Positions 11,242 through 23,100 of a DNA stretch of 64,000 bases are shown here, in pieces. A program made the translations under genes and the position numbers. The notes under the pieces were generated by a model. That model was given only the letters and a program-made list of their open reading frames with translations, had not been told where the DNA came from and made no database searches. How positions within the stretch are numbered: the stretch's first letter is position 1; each line of letters begins with the position of its first letter. Source of the stretch: Bolinopsis microptera (taxonomy: Eukaryota > Ctenophora > Tentaculata > Lobata > Bolinopsidae). The stretch spans positions 5,759,538 to 5,823,537 of the forward strand of contig NC_087084.1 in the NCBI RefSeq assembly GCF_026151205.1, in the 5' to 3' direction.

Positions 11242-13033
11242 GTAAGTTTCAATCAGTAGATACTGATGGGGAGGTGAACCAAATTTGTTTTGGTACCTGA
11301 CAGTGATTCTTGGGTTGATTCGTCAACACAGTAGCTTGTTAATCGTTTAAAAAAATGTTCACCTCCCCACAAGAGTCAACATTTAAAATCCTCTTCTAAG
11401 TTTGTAATATTTAATTTCAAAAGATTCATTATCTTGTAATCATTGTATTTTAAGCTTGTTGGGATTATCATTATTATATTATATATCAATATGAATATGT
11501 ATCAAATAAAAATCGTCCAAAATACATTATGACGTTTAAACAAGTAGAAATAAGACAAGCGAATTATTGTATTAAGTTACATATGTCTCAATAACTAGAT
11601 TAATGTTGGGATCTAATAGTAATATAATTTACCACAGTTGTATTGAAGACTCAACCTTCACCTTTATCGACAAAGATTCCAACTCACAGCTTATTCTCTC
11701 CGACCCAAAAATAAAAAGATTTACCTTTAAATTTTTCAACTTTTTGGATTCCCAGACTGCAATATATGTTTCGAAACCCTTTTTAAGAGATTCGGAACAC
11801 TTTTATAAGAGTTCATTTAAATTATTAGAAAAATAAATCTCATTCTGTAGATTTGCGGGGATTATTTTTTTGTTTATTATAGTGGTTGCAATTTTATTCT
11901 CATTCTCTTGTATAATGTATATATATATACTTTTAATGTATTATATATATACTTTTTGACTATTGGGTAAATTCACTTTTTATGTTGGGTCAGACATTGT
12001 CATTACCATGTAATTTAAATTTTGAATCGTTTTATCCGTTTAATTCGTTTAATCCGTTTATGTTCAAGCAAACGTCAGACGCGCTAGCCGGCTCAATATT
12101 TTTTAGATTTTGATACAACCAGACTAAAATTTTGAAGTTTGTCATATCCATGAAAAGCTAAGGTTGTAATTGATTTTACTCACAATGAATTCTTTTGCAA
12201 AGTTCCAGGGTTCACTGAATTTCAAACGACATTTCAATTTAAATTTGAAAAATTCAAATTCACTTTTGAGTTTTCGATCGGGTGCGGGTGCGGGTACGCA
12301 CGTACCGCTATCGGGGCCAGAACTTGGTACGCGCGTACCGCCGTACCGGGTGCGAATACGTATTGACCAACTATATAAGATAATTTGAAGCCTGTACTGT
12401 GCAGAGAGAAACCACTCAAAAGTCAAATCCACGATTTACCGTGCACCCGAATTGCCATACTATTTTCTTTCCCCCACAATTATCATAGTATTAATTGCAT
12501 CAATTTAACTGCTGTGCTGATCATAAGTGGAAAACATCTTAATGAGATCACAATGGAAATTTTAATCAAATTAAACGACAACGCTCGAATTGTTGAATAA
12601 GTGCCCTGAAATGTCTTTGACAAAAAATAACCGAACCTGATTAAGTTTCAATGTGCTCCAGACTCTGAGAAGTAATCTAGATCACAACAGCACAACATTG
12701 TAACTCTGCATCTAAGCACGTGCACCTAGTCCTAAGCACCTAGTGTTTTACATTTCCCTCTATTATAAAGGTTGACATTTAGTTCTGGAGCGTTAATAAA
12801 TTTATATTTTGAGATACATTTTTTGTATTTGATTGAGCACAACGGCTGATAATTTATTTTTCACAGTCTGCGTTAAACAAATTATTGAATATAATGGAAT
12901 AAAAATCATGGAGTCACATCACAATTGTTGCGGAAAGATTCTCACGAAAAAGAGGATTTGTGTCAGGAATTTATAGAATATTCTAGATATCTATATCATT
13001 CAGTCCATCGTCCTTCCTTGTAAAGTAGTCCCT
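11242..13033. other. Intergenic; contains a dispersed repeat related to 61600-61745
   Basis: The stretch from about 11930 to 12080 (TATATATAC runs, gtcagacattgtcattacca, then TCCGTTTAAT units) is the inverted counterpart of 61610-61745, where GGATTAAAC units and the same unique block occur. A CG-rich patch with GGTGCGGGT and GTACCG steps lies at 12280-12350. No supportable coding sequence. Confidence 0.5.
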
Positions 13034-14328
13034 CTACATCTCAATCTTCAGACTAAGCTTGTCACCAGGCAGGGGGAACTTCTCCGAGTCAAATGAAACA
13101 TAGATTGCATAGTTCCCGTAAACGGGTCCACTTTTCAAATGTGGTCCTGCTCCATGATCTGTTCCCTGTAGTCTCACGTCCTTACAGGTTTGAACCGGAC
13201 AGTCCTGTATGTTCGAAATGTCATGGGGCCAGTCTTTACTGAGAATGGTGTTTGTGAGTGGGTTGATGGCAAAGTCATTTCCAAGGCCGTGTGTGTTGTC
13301 GTCATTCACACCAGCTCCAGAGAGGTGTCCTCCAGTGAGTACAATCCTACAGCCGTTATTGCTATATGCCCAATTAAAAGCGAGGTCTCCACCAACAGAG
13401 AATATAGGATCGTCTCCCAAATTATCAGCATCATCGGCAATTGACTCCTGGATTGGCCCTCCTTGAGTAACAATTTGTCTGCCCGGGTTCATGTTTTTCA
13501 GCCCGAACCTGAACAAAGTTATGTTATCAAAAACTTATAATTTACAGATTGTAAGTGGTATAGCCAAATCCAGGCAGAGAATTAGTTCCCGGGGGAAAAG
13601 TGTGCATACCTTGTACTGAATGATTCTCCCAAGACTTTGAACTTGAAGACCTTGACAGCATCCACAACACCTCGCTGATGTCTCACAATAGCGATGTAGT
13701 TTGCTGGTGTAACCCACACGTTTGCACTCAAGTAGTCCTTGGTTAGGGCTTCATCATCACTTCCAATATCAATACCAGTGGCCCATCCTGAGGATAATCA
13801 ATTGATCAGCCTGATGGTGTTAGGTTATTGTCCTGTAAATGATAAAGATAACGAACGCAGCTTCGCCAATCGCCCATGTCTATTTTTATAATTTGAATAA
13901 TTTTTCTCGATTTGTTGTCGGAAAATGGCACAAAATGTCGACTTAACACTTACAACTTAAATCTCCCAATTTAAAAAACATGATAATAATTTCTTACCGA
14001 CAGTGTATCCGAATATGTGTCCGTCAGCAGGATTGATGTTCATCCCCAGGCGCCAGGTCCCCGCCTTTTCTAGCTTTTTTTCGAGTGACTGAATCTTCTC
14101 TCCAAGTACCCCTTGTCCGTCATCAAGGGACTGAATCTTCTCTCCGAGTACCCCTTGTCCCTCGTCAAGGGACTGAATCTTCTCTCCGAGTACCTCTTGT
14201 CCTTCCTTGAGCTCACTCAGCTCATCTTTTATCGCCTGTAACAGCTGCTTGGTCCCACCCTTAGACTTCTTAGACTTTGCTGCATATAATACTCCGACTA
14301 AGAAAGTTACAAAGATAAGAAACCTCAT
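13034..14328 (-). CDS. Secreted coiled-coil protein, three exons, unrecognised C-terminal domain
   Basis: Minus-strand exons 14328-13998, 13787-13610 and 13508-13034 join in frame (phases 1 and 2) at consensus GT-AG sites and give a 327-residue protein. Residues 1-16 are a clear signal peptide (MRFLIFVTFLVGVLYA). A basic KSKKSKGG patch follows, then a coiled coil of about 60 residues built of three near-identical 14-residue units (LGEKIQSLDEGQGV type), which should oligomerise. The remaining ~220 residues are a Gly/Asp-rich globular region beginning at TWRLGMNINPADGH, with two cysteines in DCPVQTC, and ending with a conserved-looking beta-rich tail. This suggests an extracellular matrix or lectin-like trimeric protein, but I do not recognise the domain. 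Start choice is set by the signal peptide. Confidence 0.82.
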
Positions 14329-15441
14329 AATGAATTCGAATTGTAGAAATGATAATTGTCTTTCTAGTCTCTAATCTACATTAGGTGTAAGGTGGGCGTT
14401 TGGATAGAAAAACCTGATGAGGTGTTTACTATTCTAATTTCTAATTTCTTTTGTGTTATAACTGTTAGAGGACTTTTTTCGTGTGATAGTTCGTCAACAA
14501 TTAGGCTAGCTCGTTATAAATGCAATAAGTCTTAAAGTCTGATGATGATGATGAGAATAATTACGTTCATTGTTATAAATTTGTATAATTTCTAAACCTC
14601 GTGGCTTCAACATTCAAGAGGCTGGACATTTCAAAACAGGACCGTGTTGCTATTTTTAGAGATTAAACAACAAACTGAGGTCTGAGATAGAATTGTAACA
14701 TCAGCAGGTGGGGTGGTAACCATCATGCTGAACGCCGCCGGTCAATTTGACCACGCCGCCGGTACCACTCCCGGCGTACGACGGCGTGGCGTGACTTATG
14801 TAAAATCCTAGTTTGCCATGTTATTGGCAGTACTTATGTACTAAACACAAGTCAATGTCATACATCGTAGAATTTAAACACTTGACAAGTTAACAACAAC
14901 TATTGATCAACAAAAATCATCGTACAATGAACCCATTTACATTTTACTTTATTTCCCAAACTATGTTACTCATCAATCGTTTAAATTTATGAAATGATTC
15001 ATTAAGATCATTATCGACCTTTTTTTGTGTTAATGAATAACCAAATTTTGTTTGGATACTTTGAAACATATCTAAAAGTGTTGAGAGCAATCCCGGAGCA
15101 TTGAGGTCGCAGCATTTTATGTTCTATAAGGAATAAAAATTCGATGAGGTTAATTGATAATTCCTCGTCATAAAGTCATAAGTAACACTGGTTGGATCAC
15201 AATGAAAAGGGACTAAGGTTTACTTAAAATGAATTTTCCTGACACGTTCAATAGATCTTGTAGGAAAATTGAAATATAGCGTTACAGTGAAACGATCAAA
15301 GAAAAAACAATAACAATCAAATCGACAGTCTGAGAGGGAAACTTAAGGATACAAGGATACAATACAACAGCAAACCCACTCAGTAGTCAGTCGGCAATAC
15401 AACGTTTTAAGGCTACGATTTGTATTAAGTCAGCCAGATTA
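14329..15441. other. Intergenic, upstream of the coiled-coil gene
   Basis: No coding evidence. The stretch should hold the promoter of the minus-strand gene. A short CG-rich patch with three GCCGCCGG-like boxes lies at about 14727-14790. Further right the sequence is AT-rich. Confidence 0.4.
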
Positions 15442-16344
15442 CCTTATCGGACCTTATTTGGACGGACATTACATGAACGGACATAATTATGAACGGAAAT
15501 TAATATGAACGCTCGAAGGCATTCAAAACCATGAAAAATCCGAATTTTTTTCAATCGTTTTGACGTTTTTTTAATTTCAGCAAATGATTTTTGAATCCAT
15601 TTTTTATACAGTAAGTAAGAAAAGCAGTCATTAAGCAGTAAAAATGTTAAAATATGTGTACGCGATCAGTTTCTAATATCACATATCATCTTCATCAAAT
15701 GGCCATGGGTTTTCGTGCATGAAATAGTCCATGCTTAAACTTAGCATCAGTGATTTCTAGCTTAATGGAAACCTTTTTTTTTATCAAACTACCCCGGTCC
15801 TGCATTTCAGTGTTAACTTTTACAAGCCATTCGGCGTGAAGTGGCTTTATCTTAGACAACTTAAGGTTAACCTTAACATCACGTGGAGCTTTCCTAGCAC
15901 AGTTTCATAACCGCCCCTGAGTAATATGAGCTATAACAACGTCGGACAATGTCCTTGGCAACACGATTTACCGTAGTATCTAGAGGCTGGAACAAGTTTG
16001 TCATGTTGGCGGGGACTAGTTCATGAACTATGTTGTTGAGTGCCATAATTTCGTTGACTTTTTTCCGCCAAGTGACCCTTGAAAACATCATATGCTAGTA
16101 AAGTTTTCTGTGCCTCCGGCAGACCAAGGAGAACCTCTCCGTCGTTAACTTACGGCACAATAAAGTTCTCAAAGTTGTCATACTCTGGACAAAAAGTTCG
16201 AAATGGAAAAATTTTTGAAAAAAATTCAACAGACTTTAACTTGGACGGACATTAATTGAACGGACTTTATTTGAACGGACATTAAGATGAACGCTAGGGC
16301 CTCCAGCGTTCAAGTAATGTCCGTCCAAATAAGGTCCGATAAGG
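15442..16344. mobile_element. Non-autonomous pogo/Tigger-type DNA transposon, copy 1
   Basis: The ends are inverted repeats CCTTATCGGACCTTATTTGG and its complement, flanked on both sides by TA (15440-15441 and 16345-16346), the target duplication of Tc1/mariner and pogo elements. The interior carries a minus-strand fragment of a DDE transposase (15894-16091). Subterminal boxes of GAACGGACATTA type recur in direct and inverted form. A near-identical copy lies at 61772-62680, and an end remnant at about 43190-43277. Confidence 0.88.
15894..16091 (-). pseudogene. Pogo-family DDE transposase fragment
   Basis: The 65-codon minus-strand frame contains HELVPANMTNLFQPLDTTVN. It matches the end of the DDE catalytic domain in pogo/Tigger/Jerky transposases, where VPANxTxxxQPLD is a hallmark. 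The second Asp motif and the rest of the enzyme are absent. It is carried by the transposon at 15442-16344 and is frame-disrupted in the sister copy at 61772-62680. Confidence 0.8.
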
Positions 16345-17160
16345 TAGTCATTATTGAAACGTATCACTATCAAGTCAGCTGTTGAAAATAACGCAGCTAT
16401 AACCAGTGAACGTAGTCATACTGCAAATTAATCGCGATGCATATTCGAACGAAGTATCGTTATATAGAATTGTAATTATAGGACTTAAAAAGGCAGTTGA
16501 TGGAAGTTTAGCGTCCGCCTATGGCCTAACGGGCGCAATTCTTGTTAATCATAATGTATTAATTTGAAATTCGAAATGCGACAATATAATATTTATATTT
16601 TGTTTTGTGATCATTAAAGCTTCCAATTCCAGTGCCTCAATCGTGAACTATATAAATATTTTCGGTAAAATGTTGGAAAGTTAAGTTTTATTACTATAAG
16701 GGGAAATTCTGTCAAATTTGCTGAGTACGTGATATATTATTTGTTATTGCACTGTGAATGCGTTTGATACTTTATTAAGTCGTGTGTTAAAACATGTGTA
16801 ATGTTGGTACAATAATTATTAATGGAAACTTGCCCGTATTTTGCTGAGCTGACACATGTTTTCCAGGTCCTGAAATGTAAATTGGATTGTGTAATGAGTT
16901 TAAGCGAAATGCTTACATTTGTTTATGCCAGGTATTAAATCTAAGGTTGATTCGTTAACGTTTTGCTTTAATGCTTTGTATCGTGAGTTGTTAAAGAATT
17001 TGTTACTATTATTTTGGTTACATTAACAAAGTCGTCGCATTTTTTCCGCTTCCAACAGTTTTATATAACCTCCAAGGTTCAAATAGGACGTTCAATTTTC
17101 ATATGCTAAAAGTTAAAACGACTAAACGCTCGATCAAATAGATACACTGACAAATGTGAA
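16345..17160. other. Intergenic, presumed promoter region of the P450 gene
   Basis: AT-rich, with no coding frame or repeat recognised. It lies immediately upstream of the first P450 exon. I can assign no promoter element with confidence. Confidence 0.4.
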
Positions 17161-20100
17161 ATGGATAACATGATCGATATTTTATCGAGAGAAGTGGAAT
17201 ATAAAGCAGATCTGCTCGAACAGCTACTTCTTTTCACTCAGTCCAATGTATTGAAATGGAGCTGGAAAGTAGGGCGAATGGGAGCAATTTTCTTATTTCT
17301 TAGCTTGCTGAAAGCTTTCCACAATACTGCTGTAAGTCATATTCCAGTAGAAATCCATGCCTTATCTCCCAAAATAAATAGGAATAATAAATATTGTCAT
17401 CTGCAAAGTAAAATACTTATAATGAAGATATACACTTATAACTTTATAATTTGCTGTTTTACATTCCCAGTACAGAGAGTATAATTATGATTAAAACTTT
17501 TAAACTAAATGAAAATTTACCAGAAAATGATATATTTCATGAAGTAAAGATTAAACGGTACCAATCACCGATGATTGGTATTGTTTGAGGCTATTTGCAG
17601 TTGGTTCGCAGTCATTTCCATAATTAAAAAATCACTAAACCAAGTTAAACTTACAACTTATTGTCACTGCATATTGCATATACATGCCTGGTGATGACGA
17701 TTTTTAATCCTTCCATAGTTAAAACACCGTCGATACCGTCACCTTCCCGGACCACCTAGAGACAGCTTCATTTCTGGTCACGTGGACACCTTGAAAAAAC
17801 AGCAAAAGTCTCACGGTCACAGTCACAAATGGTTTTACTTTCTTTTCAGGGTAAATTAACATACTTCCATATTTTGCTGAATATATACTTATTATATATT
17901 CGTTCAATTTAAATGATTTCGAAGAATATTTCGTTTGGCTTATAGTTATATATAAAACCAGTTTGTACATAAAATGACGATATTCTTAAAGACAATATTT
18001 TCGCAACAGGAATACGGAGGTGTCTCCCTGATTTGGATCTACAGGTCTCCAAAGATTCTGATCTCTAGTCCCAGTTTTTGTAGCCTTCTCATAAGAGCTC
18101 CAAGTACTCACCAATCTAGATACGAAGTCTACAATAACGTTAGAATGATGTCTGAATTTATACGCATTAACTTTAAAAGTTATGATTAATAATTAAAAAC
18201 ATTTCAAATAGGAAACGTATAGAATGTACTGACTGTCAGCTCTTTTTCCGATTCTTCCAGAGCGCCATTATTAATTTTTCTGTTGATTGTACTTATAACC
18301 GACTTATTATTATGATTGATTTTAAATCCCTCGTGATCAGCTGTCTCTCCAATAGTATCTAATTCCACATTCAAACCAATTAATACTAACCATTCCCACA
18401 GTTGTCGCGAGAAGGACCCCTGGTGGATGCTGTCTCCACTGGTAAAAGTATTCTCACTGATCAGGACTCTCTTCACAGACAGCAGAGAAGAGGTGTTTAC
18501 CTGAGGTCCATGCACAGAAAATCTTTCCAGCACATTGTGGATTCTGGTAAGTTGTTTAAATCGAGAATTTCGGGCGATGGAATTGCTTATAGTTATAATT
18601 ACTTAATTGCAGTATTAGTCGTTCTTCCTTTCATGTTCGTGAATAATAATCCTGGACCAGGCAAAAGTCCTGCTCACATTGGGACGTCCGCTCGGTTTGT
18701 CGATGTAATCCGAATTATATGGTCTAAATAACATTAATTACTCGGGTACACTTTTTCACCAGTGGGGCATTTCTCGGAATCACGCCCTTTTTGACCGCAC
18801 CCATATCGCGACCCCCACTATAAATTATCTCGGCTTCTGATTGAGATACAGACCTCAGGCATGAACCAAAATGTGCCCAGGATGCATGTTTATATTAGTG
18901 CTATGAAGATACTTAAGGCCTAAGAGACTTATTTTTTGAGAAATCGCCAAAAATCCGATTTTACTATATAACAGCCTCGCAAGTAACAATTATTACATTT
19001 ATTTCAAGATATCTCAGCTTCTGATTGGAGCTAAGCGCTCATCTTGGGCATTAAAATGGTCAGCATCATCATATTAAGTGGGGTAGAGCATGGTTTTAAA
19101 GTCTTGAGACTTCAGGTTGTTGAGTTATTAGGTCAGATCCCATTTTTATGCTCTCGCGAGTAGCGATTGATGCACTTATTTCAAGATATCTCAGCTTCTG
19201 ATTGGAGCTAAGCGTTCATCTTGGACATTGAAATGGTCAGAATCATCGCATTGAGTGGGGTAGAGCATAGTTTTAAAGTCTTTAGACTTCAGGTTGTTGA
19301 GTTATTAGGTCAGATCCCATTTTTACGCTCTCGCGAGTAGCGATTGATGCACTTATTTCAAGATATCTCAGCTTCTGATTGGAGCTAAGCGTTCATCTTG
19401 GGCATTGAAATGGTCAGAATCATCACATTGAGTGGGGTAGAGCATAGTTTTAAAGTCTTGAGACTTCAGGTTGTTGAGTTATTAGGTCAGATCCCATTTT
19501 TACGCTCTCGCGAGTAGCGATTGATGCACTTATTTCAAGATATCTCAGCTTCTGATTGGAGCTAAGCGTTCATCTTGGGCATTGGAATGGTCAGAATCAT
19601 CACATTGAGTGGGGTAGAGCATAGTTTTAAAGTCTTGAGACTTCAGGTTGTTGAGTTATTAGGTCAGATCCCATTTTTACGCTCTCCCGAGTAGCAATTG
19701 ATGCACTTATTTCAAGATATCTCAGCTTCTGATTGGAGCTAAGCGCTCATCTTGGGCATTAAAATGGTCAGAATCATCACATTGAGTGGGGTAGAGCATA
19801 GTTTTAAAGTCTTGAGACTTCAGGTTGTTGAGTTATAAGTCAGATCCCATTTTTACGCTCTCGCAAGTAGCGATTGCCAAGAAATATCAATAAAATTTCA
19901 CTAAAACCTCTAGCCCTAGGAACATTCATTACCCCACTTAATTTGATCATTCTGACCATTTTAATGCCCATGATAAGCGCTTAGCTTCAATCAGAAGCTG
20001 AGATATCTTGTAATAAGTGTGTCAATCGCTACTCGCGAGAGTGTAAAAATATGTTTTAACCTAATAATTCAACAACCTGAAGTCTGAAGACTTTGAAACC

Positions 20101-23100
20101 ACGCTCTACCCCACTCAATGTGATGATTCTGACCATTTCAATGCCCAAGATGAACGCTTAGCTCCAATCAGAAGCTGAGATATCTTGAAATAAGTGTAAT
20201 AATTGTTACTGCGAGACTGTTATATAGTAAAATCGGACTTTTGGCGATTTCTCAAAAACTAAGTCTCTTAGGCCTTAAGTATCTTCATAGCACTAACATA
20301 AACATGCATCTTAGGCACATTTTGGTATATGTCTAAGGTCTGTATCTCAATCAGAAGCTGAGATAATCTATAGTGGGGGTCGCAAAACTGGTGAAAAAGT
20401 GTACCCGAGTAATTAGTGTTATTTAGGACCATATAAGTCGGATTACATCGAGAAACCGAGCGGACGTCCCAATGTGAGCAGGACTTTTGCCTGGTCCAGG
20501 ATTATAAAAGGAAGTTAAGCCGTTTGTGAACACACAGTAGAACTAGATTATGAAAGTTAAATGGAAATATATAAATATTCAAAGTATCTGTGCTGTGACA
20601 GCTCTGTGACAGTGTTGTGACAACACTGTGACAACACAACAAACTTCCCCATTCCTCAGTCCAAGAAGTGTCAGACAACATAATCTTAGCATTGAACAGA
20701 CTAGAGGAGACAGACATTAGGGGAGTAATACTAACGTTTGTTCACCGCATCATGGCGGATTCCTTGTTTGGAATTGACACTTCAGATTATGAAACTGATT
20801 TGAAGCCCCCTCTGAATGCTTTCTTCTCACAGGTAAGGGAGAGTAAGGGGTAAGGAGTAAGGAGTAAGGAGTAAGGAGTAAGGAGTAAGGAGTAAGGAGT
20901 AAGGAGTAAGGAGTAAGGAGTAAGGAGTAAGGAGTAAGGAGTAAGGAGTAAGGGGTATAAGGAGTAAGGAGTAAGGAGTAAGGAGTAAGGAGTAAGTGGT
21001 ATAAGGAGTAAGGAGTAAGGAGTAAGGAGTAAGGAGTAAGGAGTTAGGAGTAAGGAGTAAGGAGTAAGGAGTAAGGAGTAAGGAGTAATGAGTAAGGAGT
21101 AAGGAGTAAGGAGTAAGGAGTAAGGAGTAAGGAGTAAGGAGTACGGAGTAAGGAGTAAGGAGTAAGGAGTAAGGAGTAAGGAGTAAGGAGTAAGGAGTAA
21201 GTGGTATAAGGAGTAAGGAGTAAGGAGTAAGGAGTAAGGAGTAAGGAGTAAGGAGTTAGGAGTAAGGAGTAAGGAGTAAGGAGTAAGGAGTAAGGAGTAA
21301 TGAGTAAGGAGTAAGGAGTAAGGAGTAAGGAGTAAGGAGTAAGGAGTAAGGAGTAAGGAGTAAGGAGTAAGGAGTAAGGAGTAAGAAGTAAGGAGTAAGG
21401 AGTAAGAAGTAAGGAGTAAGGAGTAAGGAGTAACGAGTAAGGATTAAGGAGTAAGGAGTAAGGAGTAAGGAGTAAGGAGAAAGGAGTAAGGAGTAAGGAG
21501 TAAGGAGTAAGGAGTAAGAAGTAAGGAGTAAGGAGTAAGAAGTAAGGAGTAAGGAGTAAGGAGTAAGGAGTAAGGATTAAGGAGTAAGGAGTAAGGAGTA
21601 AGGAGTAAGGAGAAAGGAGTAAGGAGTAAGGAGTAAGGAGTAAGGAGTAAGGAGTAAGGAGTAAGGAGTAAGGAGTAAGGAGTAAGGAGTAAGGAGTAAG
21701 GAGTAAGGAGTAAGGAGTAAGGAGTAAGGAGTAAGGAGTAAGGAGTAAGGAGTAAGGAGTAAGGAGTAAGGAGTAAGGAGTAAGGAGTAAGCAGTTAGGA
21801 CTAAGAAGTAAGGAGTAAGGAGTAAGGAGTAAGGAGTAAGGAGTAAGGAGTAAGGAGTAAGGAAAATTAATGATTCATCTGATCGAAAATTTTTGGCATC
21901 CTAGAAAGCTAGCATTAGTTTAAAATCCCCGAAACACGATTCAAACTATTGCAGTTGGAAATGGCAGGAAAAATTAAAATGAAGAGCAGACGCAGAACGA
22001 GTGGTTTCATGAATTGGTTTTCATATAAAAACGTTGAAGAGTTCGAAATAAACGAAGATGCTTCGTATGAAGATATGGATCCTGATAAAGAAACCATTGA
22101 AATAAGAAGGTCATTGATTATAGTGTTATGTCACGTTATGCCCAAATAAGGAGATATGTGCGTTATTTTCTACTTGTACTTCTCTTCCTTCTAGATATGT
22201 CCCTTAAGTATAATACTGAGACGTTTGAGGAGTGGAGGAGGATAGCTGCTTGAAAAGAACTAGCAGAATTAACACGACTCTGATTTCAGATTGATATATG
22301 AGCATGTACAGATAACAAAACAGTTGCTAAGAAGGAAGAGCTGGGCTGAAAAACAAGACACGGACCTTGTTGCTGCAATACTCACGCAAGATGGTATGTT
22401 GACAATTTAATTATTTACATACAAAAATAATTTTGAAGTTACTTACGATTTTACAACGTTCAATATAATTGTATGGATACGAATAATGATAGAAATATAA
22501 TAAATGGTTCATTGACATTTGAGTGTTGGTGATATCCAATGCAACCTGTACTTGATTTGAGTGTTGGTGATATCGAGTGCAACCTGTACTTGATTTGAGT
22601 GTTGGTGATATCCAGTGCAACCTGTACTTGATTTGAGTGTTGGTGATATCCAGTGCAACCTGTACTTGATTTGAGTGTTGGTGATATACAGTGCAACCTG
22701 TACTTGATTTAAGTGTTGGTGATATCCAGTGCAACCTGTACTTGATTTAAGTGTTGGTGATATCCAGTGCAACCTGTACTTGATTTGAGTGTTGGTGATA
22801 TCCAGTGCAACCTGTACTTGATTTGAGTGTTGGTGATATACAGTGCAACCTGTACTTGATTTGAGTGTTCATGATATCCAATGCAACCTGTACTTGATTT
22901 GAGTGTTGGTGATATCCAGTGCAACCTGTACTTGATTTTAGTGTTGGTGATATCCAGTGCAACCTGTACTTGATTTGAGTGTTGGTGATATCCAGTGCGA
23001 CCTGTACTTGATTTGAGTGTTGGTGATATCCAGTGCAACCTGTACTTGATTTGAGTGTTAATGATATCCAGTGCAACCTGTACTTGATTTGAGTGTTGGT

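Noticed and set aside
11603-11836. 77-codon plus-strand frame
   Set aside because: No splice sites in suitable phase, no domain, and AT-rich composition as in the surrounding intergenic DNA.
22195-22255. Possible extra P450 exon (SLKYNTETFEEWRR) after ttctag
   Set aside because: It runs into a stop before any donor, and the exon before it (ending 22109, phase 2) joins perfectly to the exon at 22290.
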